A program made the translations under genes and the position numbers. 64,000 nucleotides of DNA from Tenuifilaceae bacterium CYCD (GTDB taxonomy: Bacteria > Bacteroidota > Bacteroidia > Bacteroidales > Tenuifilaceae), in NCBI GenBank assembly GCA_036322835.1, contig AP027304.1, forward strand, positions 930,001-994,000, read 5' to 3'. Positions 1 through 8,501 of this stretch are shown piece after piece (the stretch's first letter is position 1; each line of letters opens with the position of its first letter). Below the pieces are notes generated by a model. The model ran no database searches and had not been told where the DNA came from. It saw only the letters and a list, made by a program, of their open reading frames with translations.

Positions 1-1530
1 GATGAAAGTACTGGAAAATACTGGGCTGAACTTATAGAAAAAGATAACACTGGCAAATGGTTTGTAAACTCAACCGCTTTCAAAAGGTTACCGACAAAAC
101 AATCCGATGGATTCTATGTCGACAACGATGGGATTATTTGGATTGGTATGTCTAAAGAACTTTATAGCTACAACCCTTCCATAGAGCGCAATTACAACAA
201 ACCATACTATGCTATAATTCGCAAAGTAATCGCTAAAGACTCTTTGCTTTTTGATGGATATTACTACTCGGTTAACGAGAATGGGAAAAAACTCCAGTCA
301 ATCGAGCAACAGTCAATTCAAACCTACAAACTTTCATATAAATATAATGGTGTAGTTATAAGTTATGCCGCGCCATTTTTCGAAAAGGAAAGCGATATTC
401 ACTACAGCCATTACCTTGAAGGTTCGGATGAAAAAATCTGGAGTAAATGGGATAGCCGAACAGAAACCACCTATACCAACTTACGCGAAGGGGAATACAC
501 CTTTTATGTAAAAGCTAAGAATATTTATGATAACGAAAGTATTGTGGCATCATACTCGTTTGAGATCAGGCCTCCTTGGTACCGAACAATTCTTGCCTAC
601 ATACTTTATGTAATCCTATTTATTGCTCTTGTTTGGGGAATAGTCAAATGGAATACGCGTAGACTAATTGCAGAAAAAGAGCACCTTGAGCAATTAGTTA
701 AAGAGCGTACCGCAGAGGTTGTAGCCCAAAAAGAGGAAATTGAGGTTCAAAAAGAAAAGATTGCCGCTCAAAACGAAGAAATAAAAAGTAGCATCCATTA
801 CGCAAGCCGAATTCAAGGTGCAATATTAACTCCTGCTGAACAGGTTAATAGAATATTCCCCAATAACTTTATCCTTTACTTACCAAGGGATATTGTGAGC
901 GGAGATTTCTACTATATCACTCAAATTGGAAGTAAAAAAATTAGTGTAGTTGCCGACTGTACCGGACATGGAGTTCCTGGAGGGTTTATGAGTATGCTTG
1001 GGGTTTCTTTCCTAACCCAAATCATTTCTCAAACCGAAGAGCTGCATGCAGCTACAATTCTAAACAAATTACGCCAGCAGGTTATTACGGCGCTCCATCA
1101 AACCGGAGAGATTGGTGGTAGCAAGGATGGTATGGACTTAGCTCTATATATACTTGACGAGCAAACCATGAGATTAGAGTTTGCGGGTGCCAATAATCCA
1201 CTTATCCATATTAGCGATGGCCAGTTAAACCATATCAAGAGCGATAAAATGCCAATAGGTATTCACCTACGTGGAGATACCCCGTTTACCAATTTCGAAA
1301 TTGACGTGAAAAAGGGTGATGTTCTTTACACTTTCTCAGATGGTTATGCCGATCAGTTTGGGGGAGACGATGCCCGCAAGTTCATGATTAAGAACTTAAA
1401 GGAACTGTTACTGGAAATTCACCAAAAGCCGATGGAGGAACAACGCGATATCCTAGATAAAACCTTACTCAACTGGCATGGAGATACTCCTCGAATCGAT
1501 GACGTTGTGGTTATGGGAATGAGAATTTAA
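1..1530 (+). CDS. Propeller/Y_Y_Y sensor with C-terminal SpoIIE-type PP2C phosphatase (5' partial)
   Basis: The reading frame is open to the left edge, so the N-terminus lies outside; 509 residues are visible. The first visible part holds a two-component-regulator propeller repeat (a DNDGIIWIG signature near residue 40). It is followed by a Y_Y_Y-like Ig domain (about 110-185), one membrane segment (about 193-217), a charged coiled coil (about 218-275) and a SpoIIE-like PP2C domain (about 285-509) with metal-binding signatures SGDFYY, DCTGHGVPGG and FSDGYADQFGG. By family knowledge such proteins read a periplasmic signal and dephosphorylate a Ser/Thr-phosphorylated partner, often an anti-sigma-antagonist. 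No partner gene is adjacent. It is a paralogue of the protein at 25343-28786, which shows what the missing N-terminus should look like. An ATG at 148 is internal and is not the start. Confidence 0.9.
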   Translation, partial: DESTGKYWAELIEKDNTGKWFVNSTAFKRLPTKQSDGFYVDNDGIIWIGMSKELYSYNPSIERNYNKPYYAIIRKVIAKDSLLFDGYYYSVNENGKKLQSIEQQSIQTYKLSYKYNGVVISYAAPFFEKESDIHYSHYLEGSDEKIWSKWDSRTETTYTNLREGEYTFYVKAKNIYDNESIVASYSFEIRPPWYRTILAYILYVILFIALVWGIVKWNTRRLIAEKEHLEQLVKERTAEVVAQKEEIEVQKEKIAAQNEEIKSSIHYASRIQGAILTPAEQVNRIFPNNFILYLPRDIVSGDFYYITQIGSKKISVVADCTGHGVPGGFMSMLGVSFLTQIISQTEELHAATILNKLRQQVITALHQTGEIGGSKDGMDLALYILDEQTMRLEFAGANNPLIHISDGQLNHIKSDKMPIGIHLRGDTPFTNFEIDVKKGDVLYTFSDGYADQFGGDDARKFMIKNLKELLLEIHQKPMEEQRDILDKTLLNWHGDTPRIDDVVVMGMRI

Positions 1531-1552
1531 AACAGAAATTGATAATACAATC

Positions 1553-1581
1553 ATGGCATTCCTTACCGGAATGCCATTTTT
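1553..1581 (+). terminator. Rho-independent terminator after the SpoIIE gene
   Basis: A perfect 10-bp stem (ATGGCATTCC / GGAATGCCAT) with a 5-nt loop is followed by five T. It lies between two convergent genes and reaches the stop codon of the histidine kinase on the other strand. There is no good T-run in the minus direction, so it mainly serves the plus-strand gene. Confidence 0.85.
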
Positions 1582-4108
1582 ACATACTCTCGATCTTATC
1601 CCTAATTTCTTTTAGAATGGGTTTAATCTGACTATTCAATTCGTTTAAATAAGCATTGGCCGCCCTCAACCTAGAGGAATCAAGCATTTCTATCTTCTGG
1701 AGCAACCCAGCAATATGATATATCTTAAACTGGTTAAATGCAGATTTCATTTTATGGGCAACGGCAGATGCCTGCTCCATTTCTTTTGCCCGAATGTACT
1801 TATTCAGATCATCAATATTTTTGTATGTATTATCTAAAAACGAAGATAATATAAGTCTCACCGATACACTATCACCCCCAGCAAATCTATATATATCCGA
1901 CAGATCAACCTGATCAACACCCCGCTTCGCCACTTTACCTCTCGAATCTACAACTTTAACCCGTTTTTCAATGCCCACCAGTGGTGCCAACGTATTAAAA
2001 AGATCATCTTCAACAAATGGTTTTATTAGATAGCCAGAAAATCCCATAGATATATAATGCTCTGGGTTATCAATCATGCTATTTGCCGTAATGGCAAACA
2101 CTGGTATTCCATTATCAAACTTCTCAATTATTTTTACAACATCATACCCGCTAATCCCGGGCATTTGAATATCGGTAAGTATTGCCTTGTAATCTTTTTG
2201 ATCGAGAAACTCCTCTAGCTTTTCGGCATTTGCCATAGAATCAACACATAGCCCTATACTTTTTGCCATTTCAACCACAATCAGTCGGTTAACCTCATCG
2301 TCATCTATCAAAAGGATGTTCGTGTTTGCTGGAATACTATAGTCAACCAATGTCGGTTTTTCAACATCGGGGTTTCCTTGCAACCGGTAAGGAATGGTTA
2401 CCTTAACAGTGGTTCCCTCCTGATGCGTGCTAACAAGAGAAATTTCTCCGCCCTGTAACTCTGTAAGTTTTTTTACAATCGTTAGCCCTAAGCCTGTTCC
2501 TCCATACTTTCTTGCCACACCGCTATCGGCCTGTGTGAATTCTTCAAATATTGAGGCTTGCTGTTCCTCCGGAATTCCCACACCAGAATCGGCCACGGTA
2601 AGTTGAATCTTGGCAAACTCATCGGTTTGCTTAACCAGTGTAAGTCCAACTATAATGCTTCCACTCTCGGTAAACTTAATAGCATTGCTAAGTAGATTCA
2701 TCAATATTTGGCGAAGCCTAAACGTATCGCCCCAGAGTTCCGGCTGAACCGACGAATCGATGTTTACCATCAGGTTTAAATTCTTTTCGTTTGCCCGTGG
2801 AGTAAAAAACAATACCACTTCGTTAATTACGCGCTGAGGTTCAAAACGTATGTTCTCCAGCTTTAGCTGCCCCGATTCAAGCTTGGAGTAGTCCAAAATA
2901 TCATTTATAACAGATAAAAGGTGATCGGCAGACGAACTGAGCGTGCTAGCATAACTCCTTTGTTTATCGTCTAAATCCGTTTTCTGCAGCTGTCTTGTTA
3001 AACCTATGATTGCGCTAAGAGGCGTCCTAATTTCATGGCTCATATTGGCAAGGAATTGCTCCTTAACCCGCAACAGTCTTTCGGCATATTGCTTTGCCTC
3101 AATCAGCTGCAGTCGATACTGGTTTCCCCTTGAAATATCTCTAAAAATTACTGCTAATAATAAAATGAGAAGTATAAAGGTTATTGCCCCTAATGCCAGT
3201 ACTTTTATTATGGATTTTCCAACAACCTGTTCCAGTTCCATCGATTGACGCATGGATGCTGACAGTTCTTGCTTTTCCAGCATTGCTGTAACAGAACGGA
3301 TCCTTTCCATTACGTCCCGATCCTTATCAAGTAGTTCCAGTTCCTTAGCACTAAGATCTACCCTATACTCACGCTGCTCAACCCTAATGCGATTAAGAAT
3401 ATCGACCAGTCCATTTATAACCGAATCGGGAATATAGGTGCCATAGGGAATAGTATCGTGGCGAGTTTCAACCTTAACTTTTGTAGCAACAGTATCAACA
3501 GTACTTGGCCCGACAAAAAAATTCTTAATCTTCCCAAAAATTCCACTTTCAGATGATTTTCGGGTTAATACGGTATCGTGTTCGGAGGTTGTTACTGTTG
3601 TAGTTTTAGTTATCGCCTTCGATTTTTTTACCGACCTCCCGGCAGCCGATATCTGCCTTAAGGCTTCATCGTAGAATTGCTCGCCGTTCTCAGTTTGCCT
3701 AAGCGTTATTAACTCATTAATAATCTCTCGTTTCCCCTTCAGAAGTTTCGAAATTTGATCAACCTTCTTCTGCTGATCTGTGTTATTACTAGTTAATCGT
3801 TCCAAAGAGCGAATTGCAGCATTAATCTTCTTTTGCTTAGCGTTATATTTCTGCAAATACGAAGGATCATTAGTAAGAACATAAGTTCTTATATCCGTTT
3901 CTTCGCCATATATTTCAGTGATAATTGCATTTATGATGGATAACTTTTGACCAGGTTCACTTAACCCTTGCCGGGTTAAATTTAACTCCATGAATCCTTG
4001 GTAGGTTATCACAATTGACACAATGGAAAAGATTATAATAATGGCAAACCCACTTAAGACTTTAGGTTTTATCCATGGACCATTAGTTTTCTCAATTCCT
4101 ACTGCCAT
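1580..4108 (-). CDS. Hybrid sensor histidine kinase / response regulator with Hpt domain
   Basis: A membrane-bound phosphorelay protein of 842 aa. An N-terminal membrane segment (about 15-37) is followed by a helical CHASE3-like extracytoplasmic region, a second membrane segment (about 295-320), a HisKA domain with the HEIRTP box (His near 358), a HATPase with NLLSNAIKFTESG and GGTGLGL boxes, a receiver with TDIQMPG (Asp near 644) and an Hpt domain with AHKMKSAF (His near 784). All phosphotransfer residues are present, so the whole relay could run within one chain. The extracytoplasmic region carries a Ser/Thr/Lys-rich stretch unlike a standard CHASE3. I chose the ATG at 4108, which gives a normal Lys-containing lead into TM1; an ATG at 4159 would add 17 residues. 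No cognate output regulator is adjacent. Confidence 0.9.
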   Translation of the reverse strand: MAVGIEKTNGPWIKPKVLSGFAIIIIFSIVSIVITYQGFMELNLTRQGLSEPGQKLSIINAIITEIYGEETDIRTYVLTNDPSYLQKYNAKQKKINAAIRSLERLTSNNTDQQKKVDQISKLLKGKREIINELITLRQTENGEQFYDEALRQISAAGRSVKKSKAITKTTTVTTSEHDTVLTRKSSESGIFGKIKNFFVGPSTVDTVATKVKVETRHDTIPYGTYIPDSVINGLVDILNRIRVEQREYRVDLSAKELELLDKDRDVMERIRSVTAMLEKQELSASMRQSMELEQVVGKSIIKVLALGAITFILLILLLAVIFRDISRGNQYRLQLIEAKQYAERLLRVKEQFLANMSHEIRTPLSAIIGLTRQLQKTDLDDKQRSYASTLSSSADHLLSVINDILDYSKLESGQLKLENIRFEPQRVINEVVLFFTPRANEKNLNLMVNIDSSVQPELWGDTFRLRQILMNLLSNAIKFTESGSIIVGLTLVKQTDEFAKIQLTVADSGVGIPEEQQASIFEEFTQADSGVARKYGGTGLGLTIVKKLTELQGGEISLVSTHQEGTTVKVTIPYRLQGNPDVEKPTLVDYSIPANTNILLIDDDEVNRLIVVEMAKSIGLCVDSMANAEKLEEFLDQKDYKAILTDIQMPGISGYDVVKIIEKFDNGIPVFAITANSMIDNPEHYISMGFSGYLIKPFVEDDLFNTLAPLVGIEKRVKVVDSRGKVAKRGVDQVDLSDIYRFAGGDSVSVRLILSSFLDNTYKNIDDLNKYIRAKEMEQASAVAHKMKSAFNQFKIYHIAGLLQKIEMLDSSRLRAANAYLNELNSQIKPILKEIRDKIESM

Positions 4109-4191
4109 TGAAATAAATTGTTTACTCAAAAGTAAAACAAAAAAGGGTTGACATTGCAACCCTCCTAATAAAACTTATTAATAGAATATCA

Positions 4192-4443
4192 CTAAAAATT
4201 CAGATTAACAGCAACCACCTCTTTAATTTCTGGAACATCGCGCTTAATAGCCTGCTCTACCCCATTCTTTAGAGTCATAATGCTGTAAGGACAACTACCG
4301 CAAGCTCCGTGAAGCTTTACTTTTACAATATTATCGTCGGTTACTTCAACCAAAGAAATATCTCCACCATCGTTCTGTAGGAATGGACGAATTACTTCTA
4401 TAGAAGCATTGACTTTTTTGAACATTTCTTCTTTTGTTGACAT
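4192..4443 (-). CDS. NifU C-terminal-domain Fe-S scaffold/carrier protein (Nfu-type)
   Basis: An 83-aa protein made of a single NifU_C domain. It has the conserved CGSCPYS motif (Cys48, Cys51) that bridges a [4Fe-4S] cluster in a homodimer in this family. The family delivers clusters to target apoproteins. It is 22 bp downstream of mrp on the same strand, and the two are probably cotranscribed, which fits a joint role in Fe-S protein maturation. Length and motif are normal for stand-alone Nfu proteins. Confidence 0.92.
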   Translation of the reverse strand: MSTKEEMFKKVNASIEVIRPFLQNDGGDISLVEVTDDNIVKVKLHGACGSCPYSIMTLKNGVEQAIKRDVPEIKEVVAVNLNF

Positions 4444-4465
4444 TGTGTAAATTATTAATGGTTAA

Positions 4466-5572
4466 TTATTTATATTGAACGTTTACGATGCTTGTTGGAG
4501 GAAGGTTTCTATTTCGTATAGCAACCTGCTCCATTACATTGCTAGCCAGCCTATCGAAAGCATCGGCAACTATTGAAGTGTGTAGTGCAACTGGCTCGCC
4601 GTAATCGCCACCTTCGCGGATACTTTGTACTATTGGAATTTGACCCAGCAAGGGCAATTTCATACGTTCGGCTAACTTTTTACAACCTTCTTTTCCAAAG
4701 ATGTAGTACTTGTTATTTGGAAGTTCCTCCGGGGTAAACCAAGCCATATTCTCTACTAAACCAAGTACTGGAACTTTAATGTTTTCGCTTGTAAACATAC
4801 TTATTCCCTTAACAGCATCGGCTAAGGCAACCTCCTGTGGAGTACTTACAATTACCGCTCCAGTTATGGCTAATTCCTGAACCAAAGTAAGGTGGATGTC
4901 GCTTGTACCGGGAGGCATATCTATGAAAAGGTAATCCAATTCTCCCCAAGCCCCTTGATGAATTAACTGTTTCAGTGCACTGGTAGCCATTGGACCTCGC
5001 CATATAAGTGCGTTGTTTGGATCGACAAAGAAACCAATTGAGAGTAGTTTTACTCCATAGTTCTCAATAGGGACAATCAAGTCCATTCCATCCTCTTTTT
5101 TAACTTCAGGCTGGGCGTGCTCCATATTGAACATCTTCGGTATTGATGGACCGTAAATATCGGCATCAATCAATCCAACCTTTGCACCAGTTTTTGCAAC
5201 TGCCACAGCAAGATTTACTGCAACTGTCGATTTGCCAACACCGCCCTTGCCCGAGGCAACAGCAATAATATTTTTAACCTTACTAACAGAGGCCTTCTCC
5301 TTTAATGGCGAAACTTTTGGGATTACATCGGCCATAATGGTGATATCAACCTGCAAATCTGCTCCAAACTCATCGGTTAAAGCCTTTGTGGCCGATTTTT
5401 TAATGGATGAGGCAAATGGATCGTTCTTTTTGGTGAGTTTAAGCGTGAATGAAACTTTCTCATTTTCAGCGCTTAACCCTTGAACCATTTCCATGGTTAC
5501 AATATCCTTGCCTGTTTCGGGGTGAATAACCTTTCGCAAAACCTGCATTACCCCATCAACATTCAAATTCAT
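4466..5572 (-). CDS. mrp: Mrp/NBP35-family iron-sulfur cluster carrier ATPase
   Basis: A 368-aa P-loop ATPase. An N-terminal DUF59/MIP18-like domain (about 1-85) is followed by a deviant Walker A, GKGGVGKST (107-115), and a DMPPGTSDIHLT motif typical of Mrp/ApbC. The family binds and transfers [4Fe-4S] clusters. The CxxC pair usually found about 60 residues after the DMPPGT motif is absent: the corresponding stretch reads ENMAWFTPEELP. I recall this as common in Bacteroidota members, but it is a visible departure from the ApbC type. It is followed by the Nfu-type gene. A -7-like element lies upstream at 5600-5607. Confidence 0.93.
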   Translation of the reverse strand: MNLNVDGVMQVLRKVIHPETGKDIVTMEMVQGLSAENEKVSFTLKLTKKNDPFASSIKKSATKALTDEFGADLQVDITIMADVIPKVSPLKEKASVSKVKNIIAVASGKGGVGKSTVAVNLAVAVAKTGAKVGLIDADIYGPSIPKMFNMEHAQPEVKKEDGMDLIVPIENYGVKLLSIGFFVDPNNALIWRGPMATSALKQLIHQGAWGELDYLFIDMPPGTSDIHLTLVQELAITGAVIVSTPQEVALADAVKGISMFTSENIKVPVLGLVENMAWFTPEELPNNKYYIFGKEGCKKLAERMKLPLLGQIPIVQSIREGGDYGEPVALHTSIVADAFDRLASNVMEQVAIRNRNLPPTSIVNVQYK

Positions 5573-5599
5573 TGTTTTGATTTAGTTTAAATTAATGCA

Positions 5600-5607
5600 C
5601 AAAGATA
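5600..5607 (-). promoter_or_regulatory. Putative Bacteroidota -7 element for mrp-nfu
   Basis: Read on the minus strand this is TATCTTTG, a full match to TAnnTTTG, 27 bp before the mrp ATG. No clear -33 TTTG lies at the expected distance, so this rests on the -7 element and position only. Confidence 0.5.
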
Positions 5608-5644
5608 GATTAATTCGTGAAACGTTAAAAGTTAAACGTTAAAT

Positions 5645-5680
5645 GATTTCACCATCAACTAACAACGCTCAACTATCAAC
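5645..5680 (-). repeat. Intergenic GTTG-rich dispersed repeat (copy 1)
   Basis: On the minus strand this tract is a chain of GTTG/GTTA words ending in GTTGATGGTGAAATC. A 22-bp part (5645-5666) matches 8465-8486 with one difference, in the opposite orientation in the window. It lies between the mrp promoter region and the alkyltransferase-like gene. A related AACGTTAAA-type tract precedes it (5618-5642). Confidence 0.6.
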
Positions 5681-5691
5681 TAAATAAACAC

Positions 5692-6042
5692 CTATTCCAA
5701 CTCAATGTTCGGATCCCAGAAAAGTTTTTCGAAATTTACTATAGCATTATCTTCAACCTTAACACCTTCCGACTCTAGCATCTCCTGCATTGTATTGCTT
5801 CCGAGGAAGTGTATTTTGCCGGTTAGTTGACCAGCCTTGTTAACAACTCTGTGCGCAGGAACCCATTTATGGTAGGTGTGACAAACGTTTAGCGCCCAAC
5901 CAACCATCCTAGCCGACTGCGCAGAACCTAAATAACTTGCAATGGCTCCGTAAGATGTTACCCTACCCATAGGAACAAGGAGAGTTACCTCGTAAACTTT
6001 CTCAAAAAAGTTATCGTTATTCGTCTTGGAGTTCAGGTTCAT
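5692..6042 (-). CDS. MGMT-family alkyltransferase-like protein (ATL), lacking the catalytic cysteine
   Basis: A 116-aa protein with the DNA-binding domain of O6-alkylguanine-DNA alkyltransferases: the GRVTSYGAIA helix-turn-helix entry (26-35), SARMVGWAL with the base-flipping Arg (43-51), and a catalytic-site loop reading VPAHRVV (61-67). The alkyl-accepting Cys of PCHR is replaced by Ala63. Cys-less homologues (ATLs) bind O6-alkylguanine lesions and pass them to nucleotide excision repair rather than reverse them. The usual ATL residue here is Trp, and Ala is also known to me only from family alignments. Its start overlaps the end of trmB by 26 bp, so the two are translationally linked. DNA-damage recognition is inferred from the family. 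Confidence 0.85.
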   Translation of the reverse strand: MNLNSKTNNDNFFEKVYEVTLLVPMGRVTSYGAIASYLGSAQSARMVGWALNVCHTYHKWVPAHRVVNKAGQLTGKIHFLGSNTMQEMLESEGVKVEDNAIVNFEKLFWDPNIELE

Positions 6043-6724
6043 TGAATGGTCCAGCGTGGTTCAGTTGGAAGTTGATATATGTTATGGTAAAGCCTTTTTC
6101 CATAAATAACTGCTCGTAGTGCGTTCTAATACCCAAAATTGGATCGCCCTTTACGGTAGCGTACAAATCGTTGGTACAAACATTAACCTTTAGGTTATTG
6201 TACTCTATTACTGCCTTTGTGTAGGTGTGTAAAGCCTGGCTATCGGTTTTAAGATGAACTATTCCGTTTGGCTTAAGGAATTTTGCGTAGTGGTTAAGGA
6301 ATCGGCTCGATGTTAGCCTTTTTTTCGATTTTTTCTCACGAGGCTGTGGATCGGGGAAGGTAACCCAAATCTCATCCACCTCTCCGGGTGCAAAAAAAGA
6401 TGCTATATGCTCAATCCTAGTACGGATAAATGCAACATTACCCATTTTTTCCTCAACTGCAGTTTTAGCGCCACGCCATAGACGTGCACCTTTAATATCT
6501 GCTCCAATAAAATTCTTCTCTGGAAACATTTTAGCCAAGCCAACAGAGTACTCTCCTTTTCCGCATCCTAGTTCCAAAACTATTGGGTTGTCGTTTTTGA
6601 AGTAATCACTACGCCATTTGCCCTTTAAATGAAAATCGCCATTCATTACATCGGACATGGTTGGCTGAAAAAGATTATCAAAAGTCTCGTTCTCAGCGAA
6701 TCGCCTTAGTTTGTTCTTTCCCAC
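6017..6724 (-). CDS. trmB: tRNA (guanine-N7-)-methyltransferase
   Basis: A 235-aa class I SAM-dependent methyltransferase that forms m7G46 in the variable loop of tRNAs. The SAM-binding motif LELGCGKGEYS (about 50-60), the TrmB signature TFPDPQPREKKSKKRL (about 122-137) and a C-terminal THYEQLF motif are all present. Length is normal for the family. It is 28 bp downstream of gldH and overlaps the following alkyltransferase-like gene by 26 bp in another frame. Confidence 0.95.
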   Translation of the reverse strand: MGKNKLRRFAENETFDNLFQPTMSDVMNGDFHLKGKWRSDYFKNDNPIVLELGCGKGEYSVGLAKMFPEKNFIGADIKGARLWRGAKTAVEEKMGNVAFIRTRIEHIASFFAPGEVDEIWVTFPDPQPREKKSKKRLTSSRFLNHYAKFLKPNGIVHLKTDSQALHTYTKAVIEYNNLKVNVCTNDLYATVKGDPILGIRTHYEQLFMEKGFTITYINFQLNHAGPFNEPELQDE

Positions 6725-6752
6725 AAAAAATAATTATTTATTACTCGAAATT

Positions 6753-7226
6753 TTACTTTGAAGCCCCCTCATGCTCCATTCTTACTCCAATATTCGCAAG
6801 GCCACTTAAATCGTCAACGCGCATTGCCTGCTGTAACTGTATGCGGTAATCGCCCTTGGTGGAGAATTTTACCGATTGGCGGTAAAGGAATCTGCTATCG
6901 TATATTTTACCCTTGCCCTTACCAAGCCATTTTCCGTGATCATCGGCTAGGTAGCACTCAAAGGTGTCGCGGATTGATGCTCCGTTAGGAGCAACTACAT
7001 CGATAAAAAGGTAGAGGTTCTGGAACTGATAGTCGGATGTGTTACGCAGGTTGATGTAAAGGTTGTATGCCGATACAGTATCGGCAACTGGCATTGAAAA
7101 AACCGCCAAGCTGTCCACATTCCACCTCTCGTTTGGTATAGTAACTGATTGATCGTAAACAGCACCTCTATCGCAGGCAACAAATGCTGCCGAGGCAAAT
7201 ATCAGAATGACAAAAATCCTATTCAT
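6753..7226 (-). CDS. gldH: Gliding motility lipoprotein GldH
   Basis: A 157-aa lipoprotein: signal peptide with the lipobox FVAC (Cys near residue 18 from MNRIFVIL), then a beta-rich domain with NLYINLRNTSDY and a C-terminal GVRMEH typical of GldH. In Flavobacterium johnsoniae GldH is required for gliding and is part of the gliding/type IX secretion gene set. I chose the ATG at 7226 because it gives a canonical lipoprotein signal. The frame stays open further upstream but only inside the preceding gene. The start overlaps the ricT stop by 8 bp. The holB-ricT-gldH order is typical of Bacteroidota. Confidence 0.88.
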   Translation of the reverse strand: MNRIFVILIFASAAFVACDRGAVYDQSVTIPNERWNVDSLAVFSMPVADTVSAYNLYINLRNTSDYQFQNLYLFIDVVAPNGASIRDTFECYLADDHGKWLGKGKGKIYDSRFLYRQSVKFSTKGDYRIQLQQAMRVDDLSGLANIGVRMEHEGASK

Positions 7227-8379
7227 TCCGCTGGTTTTGATTTCCTTTATAACGACTTTTCTTCTTTTTCTTACGGTTTTGCTGAGCCTTAGCATCGAAA
7301 CGGGTAAGGCTGTCCTCCTCCAAACCATCGGTAAAACCTAGCGGTTGAGTACGTTTTTCCTCCACATCGCGACTCTCTATAAGTTTGTTGGGCTTTAACC
7401 CTTTTTTATTGAGTGTAATTATCTCCTTAACCCTATCAACAGAAACCTCGGCCAAATTTACGGATGAACCTTGGTCGCTAGTGAACCACATTATCCGCTT
7501 AAAAATATCGGTTTTAAAATGGAAGTAGGTTGCCTCCTTTGTTTCGATTGGAACCGTAACATCGGGGAAGTCTTTACGGGCATCAACGTAACTGTCCAAC
7601 TCGTAGTTTAGGCAGCACTTCAACTTACCGCACTGACCCGCCAACTTTTGCGGATTCAACGATATCTCCTGAACCTTGGCGGCATTAGTGCTTACAGAAT
7701 CGAAGTGAGAGATCCACGATGAGCAGCAAAGTTCACGTCCGCACGAGCCAATTCCACCAATACGGCCAGCCTCCTGTCGTGCACCAATCTGGCGCATCTC
7801 AATCCTCACCTTGAATTCCTCGGCCAATACTTTGATTAACTCGCGGAAATCTACCCTGTCGTCGGCAATGTAGTAGAATATGGCCTTGGTTTTATCGCCC
7901 TGATACTCCACATCGCCAATCTTCATATTCAACTTCAGATCCTCGGCAATTCTCCGCGCCTTAATCATAGTCTCGTGCTCAAGTGCAATAGCCTCAAGCC
8001 ACTTCTCTATATCAACCTGCTTTGCCTTACGGTAAACCTTCTTGAATTCAGTGGTTTGTTGGTTGTAGCCAACGCGCTTCATTTGTCGTTCAACTAACCA
8101 ACCGGTTAGCGAAACTACACCAATATCGTGACCGGGCGATGCCTCAACGGCAATAATATCGCCCTTGGTTAAGTTCAACAAATTGGCGTTGCGGTAAAAT
8201 CCCTTACGGGTATTCTTAAACTGAACCTCAACTATATCGTAAGTTTGCAGCGTTTTGGGTAGATCGGAAACCCAATCGTAAATGCTAAGCTTAGCACACC
8301 CCTGCGAATGGCATACGGTATGCTCAGTAGCCTCGGTTCCCGATAGAATTACACCCCTTGAGCTGGTACTTTTTTCCAT
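7219..8379 (-). CDS. ricT: PSP1-domain protein, RicT-like
   Basis: A 386-aa protein with a PSP1 C-terminal domain: CGRELCCSSW, then GQCGKLKCCLNYE, which provide the conserved cysteine cluster. In Bacillus subtilis RicT (YaaT) is part of the RicAFT complex with Fe-S clusters, affecting RNA maturation and development. In Bacteroidota its role is not established, and other Ric subunits are not seen here. The C-terminal tail is Lys/Arg/Gln-rich and looks disordered. It lies between holB and gldH. A -7-like element sits 23 bp upstream of the start. Confidence 0.88.
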   Translation of the reverse strand: MEKSTSSRGVILSGTEATEHTVCHSQGCAKLSIYDWVSDLPKTLQTYDIVEVQFKNTRKGFYRNANLLNLTKGDIIAVEASPGHDIGVVSLTGWLVERQMKRVGYNQQTTEFKKVYRKAKQVDIEKWLEAIALEHETMIKARRIAEDLKLNMKIGDVEYQGDKTKAIFYYIADDRVDFRELIKVLAEEFKVRIEMRQIGARQEAGRIGGIGSCGRELCCSSWISHFDSVSTNAAKVQEISLNPQKLAGQCGKLKCCLNYELDSYVDARKDFPDVTVPIETKEATYFHFKTDIFKRIMWFTSDQGSSVNLAEVSVDRVKEIITLNKKGLKPNKLIESRDVEEKRTQPLGFTDGLEEDSLTRFDAKAQQNRKKKKKSRYKGNQNQRNE

Positions 8380-8401
8380 TTTAATTGCTTTGTAGAATTT
8401 G

Positions 8402-8409
8402 CAAAGTTA
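8402..8409 (-). promoter_or_regulatory. Putative -7 element for ricT-gldH
   Basis: TAACTTTG on the minus strand, a full TAnnTTTG match, 22 bp before the ricT ATG. It implies a very short leader. No convincing -33 element is visible. Confidence 0.5.
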
Positions 8410-8452
8410 GCAAAATTAGTTGATAACCTTCAGTGAACTCGCGAAAAAAGCT

Positions 8453-8486
8453 CGGTTGTTGTTTGTTGTTCGTTGATGGTGAAATC
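8453..8486 (+). repeat. Intergenic GTTG-rich dispersed repeat (copy 2)
   Basis: A run of GTT/GTTG words ending in GTTGATGGTGAAATC. Bases 8465-8486 match the reverse complement of 5645-5666 at 21 of 22 positions. It lies between holB and ricT. Confidence 0.6.
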
Positions 8487-8501
8487 TTTTAACTATTTTA
8501 A

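Noticed and set aside
6753-7328. A longer gldH start at 7328
   Set aside because: It would lie inside ricT and would place the lipoprotein signal in the middle of the protein.
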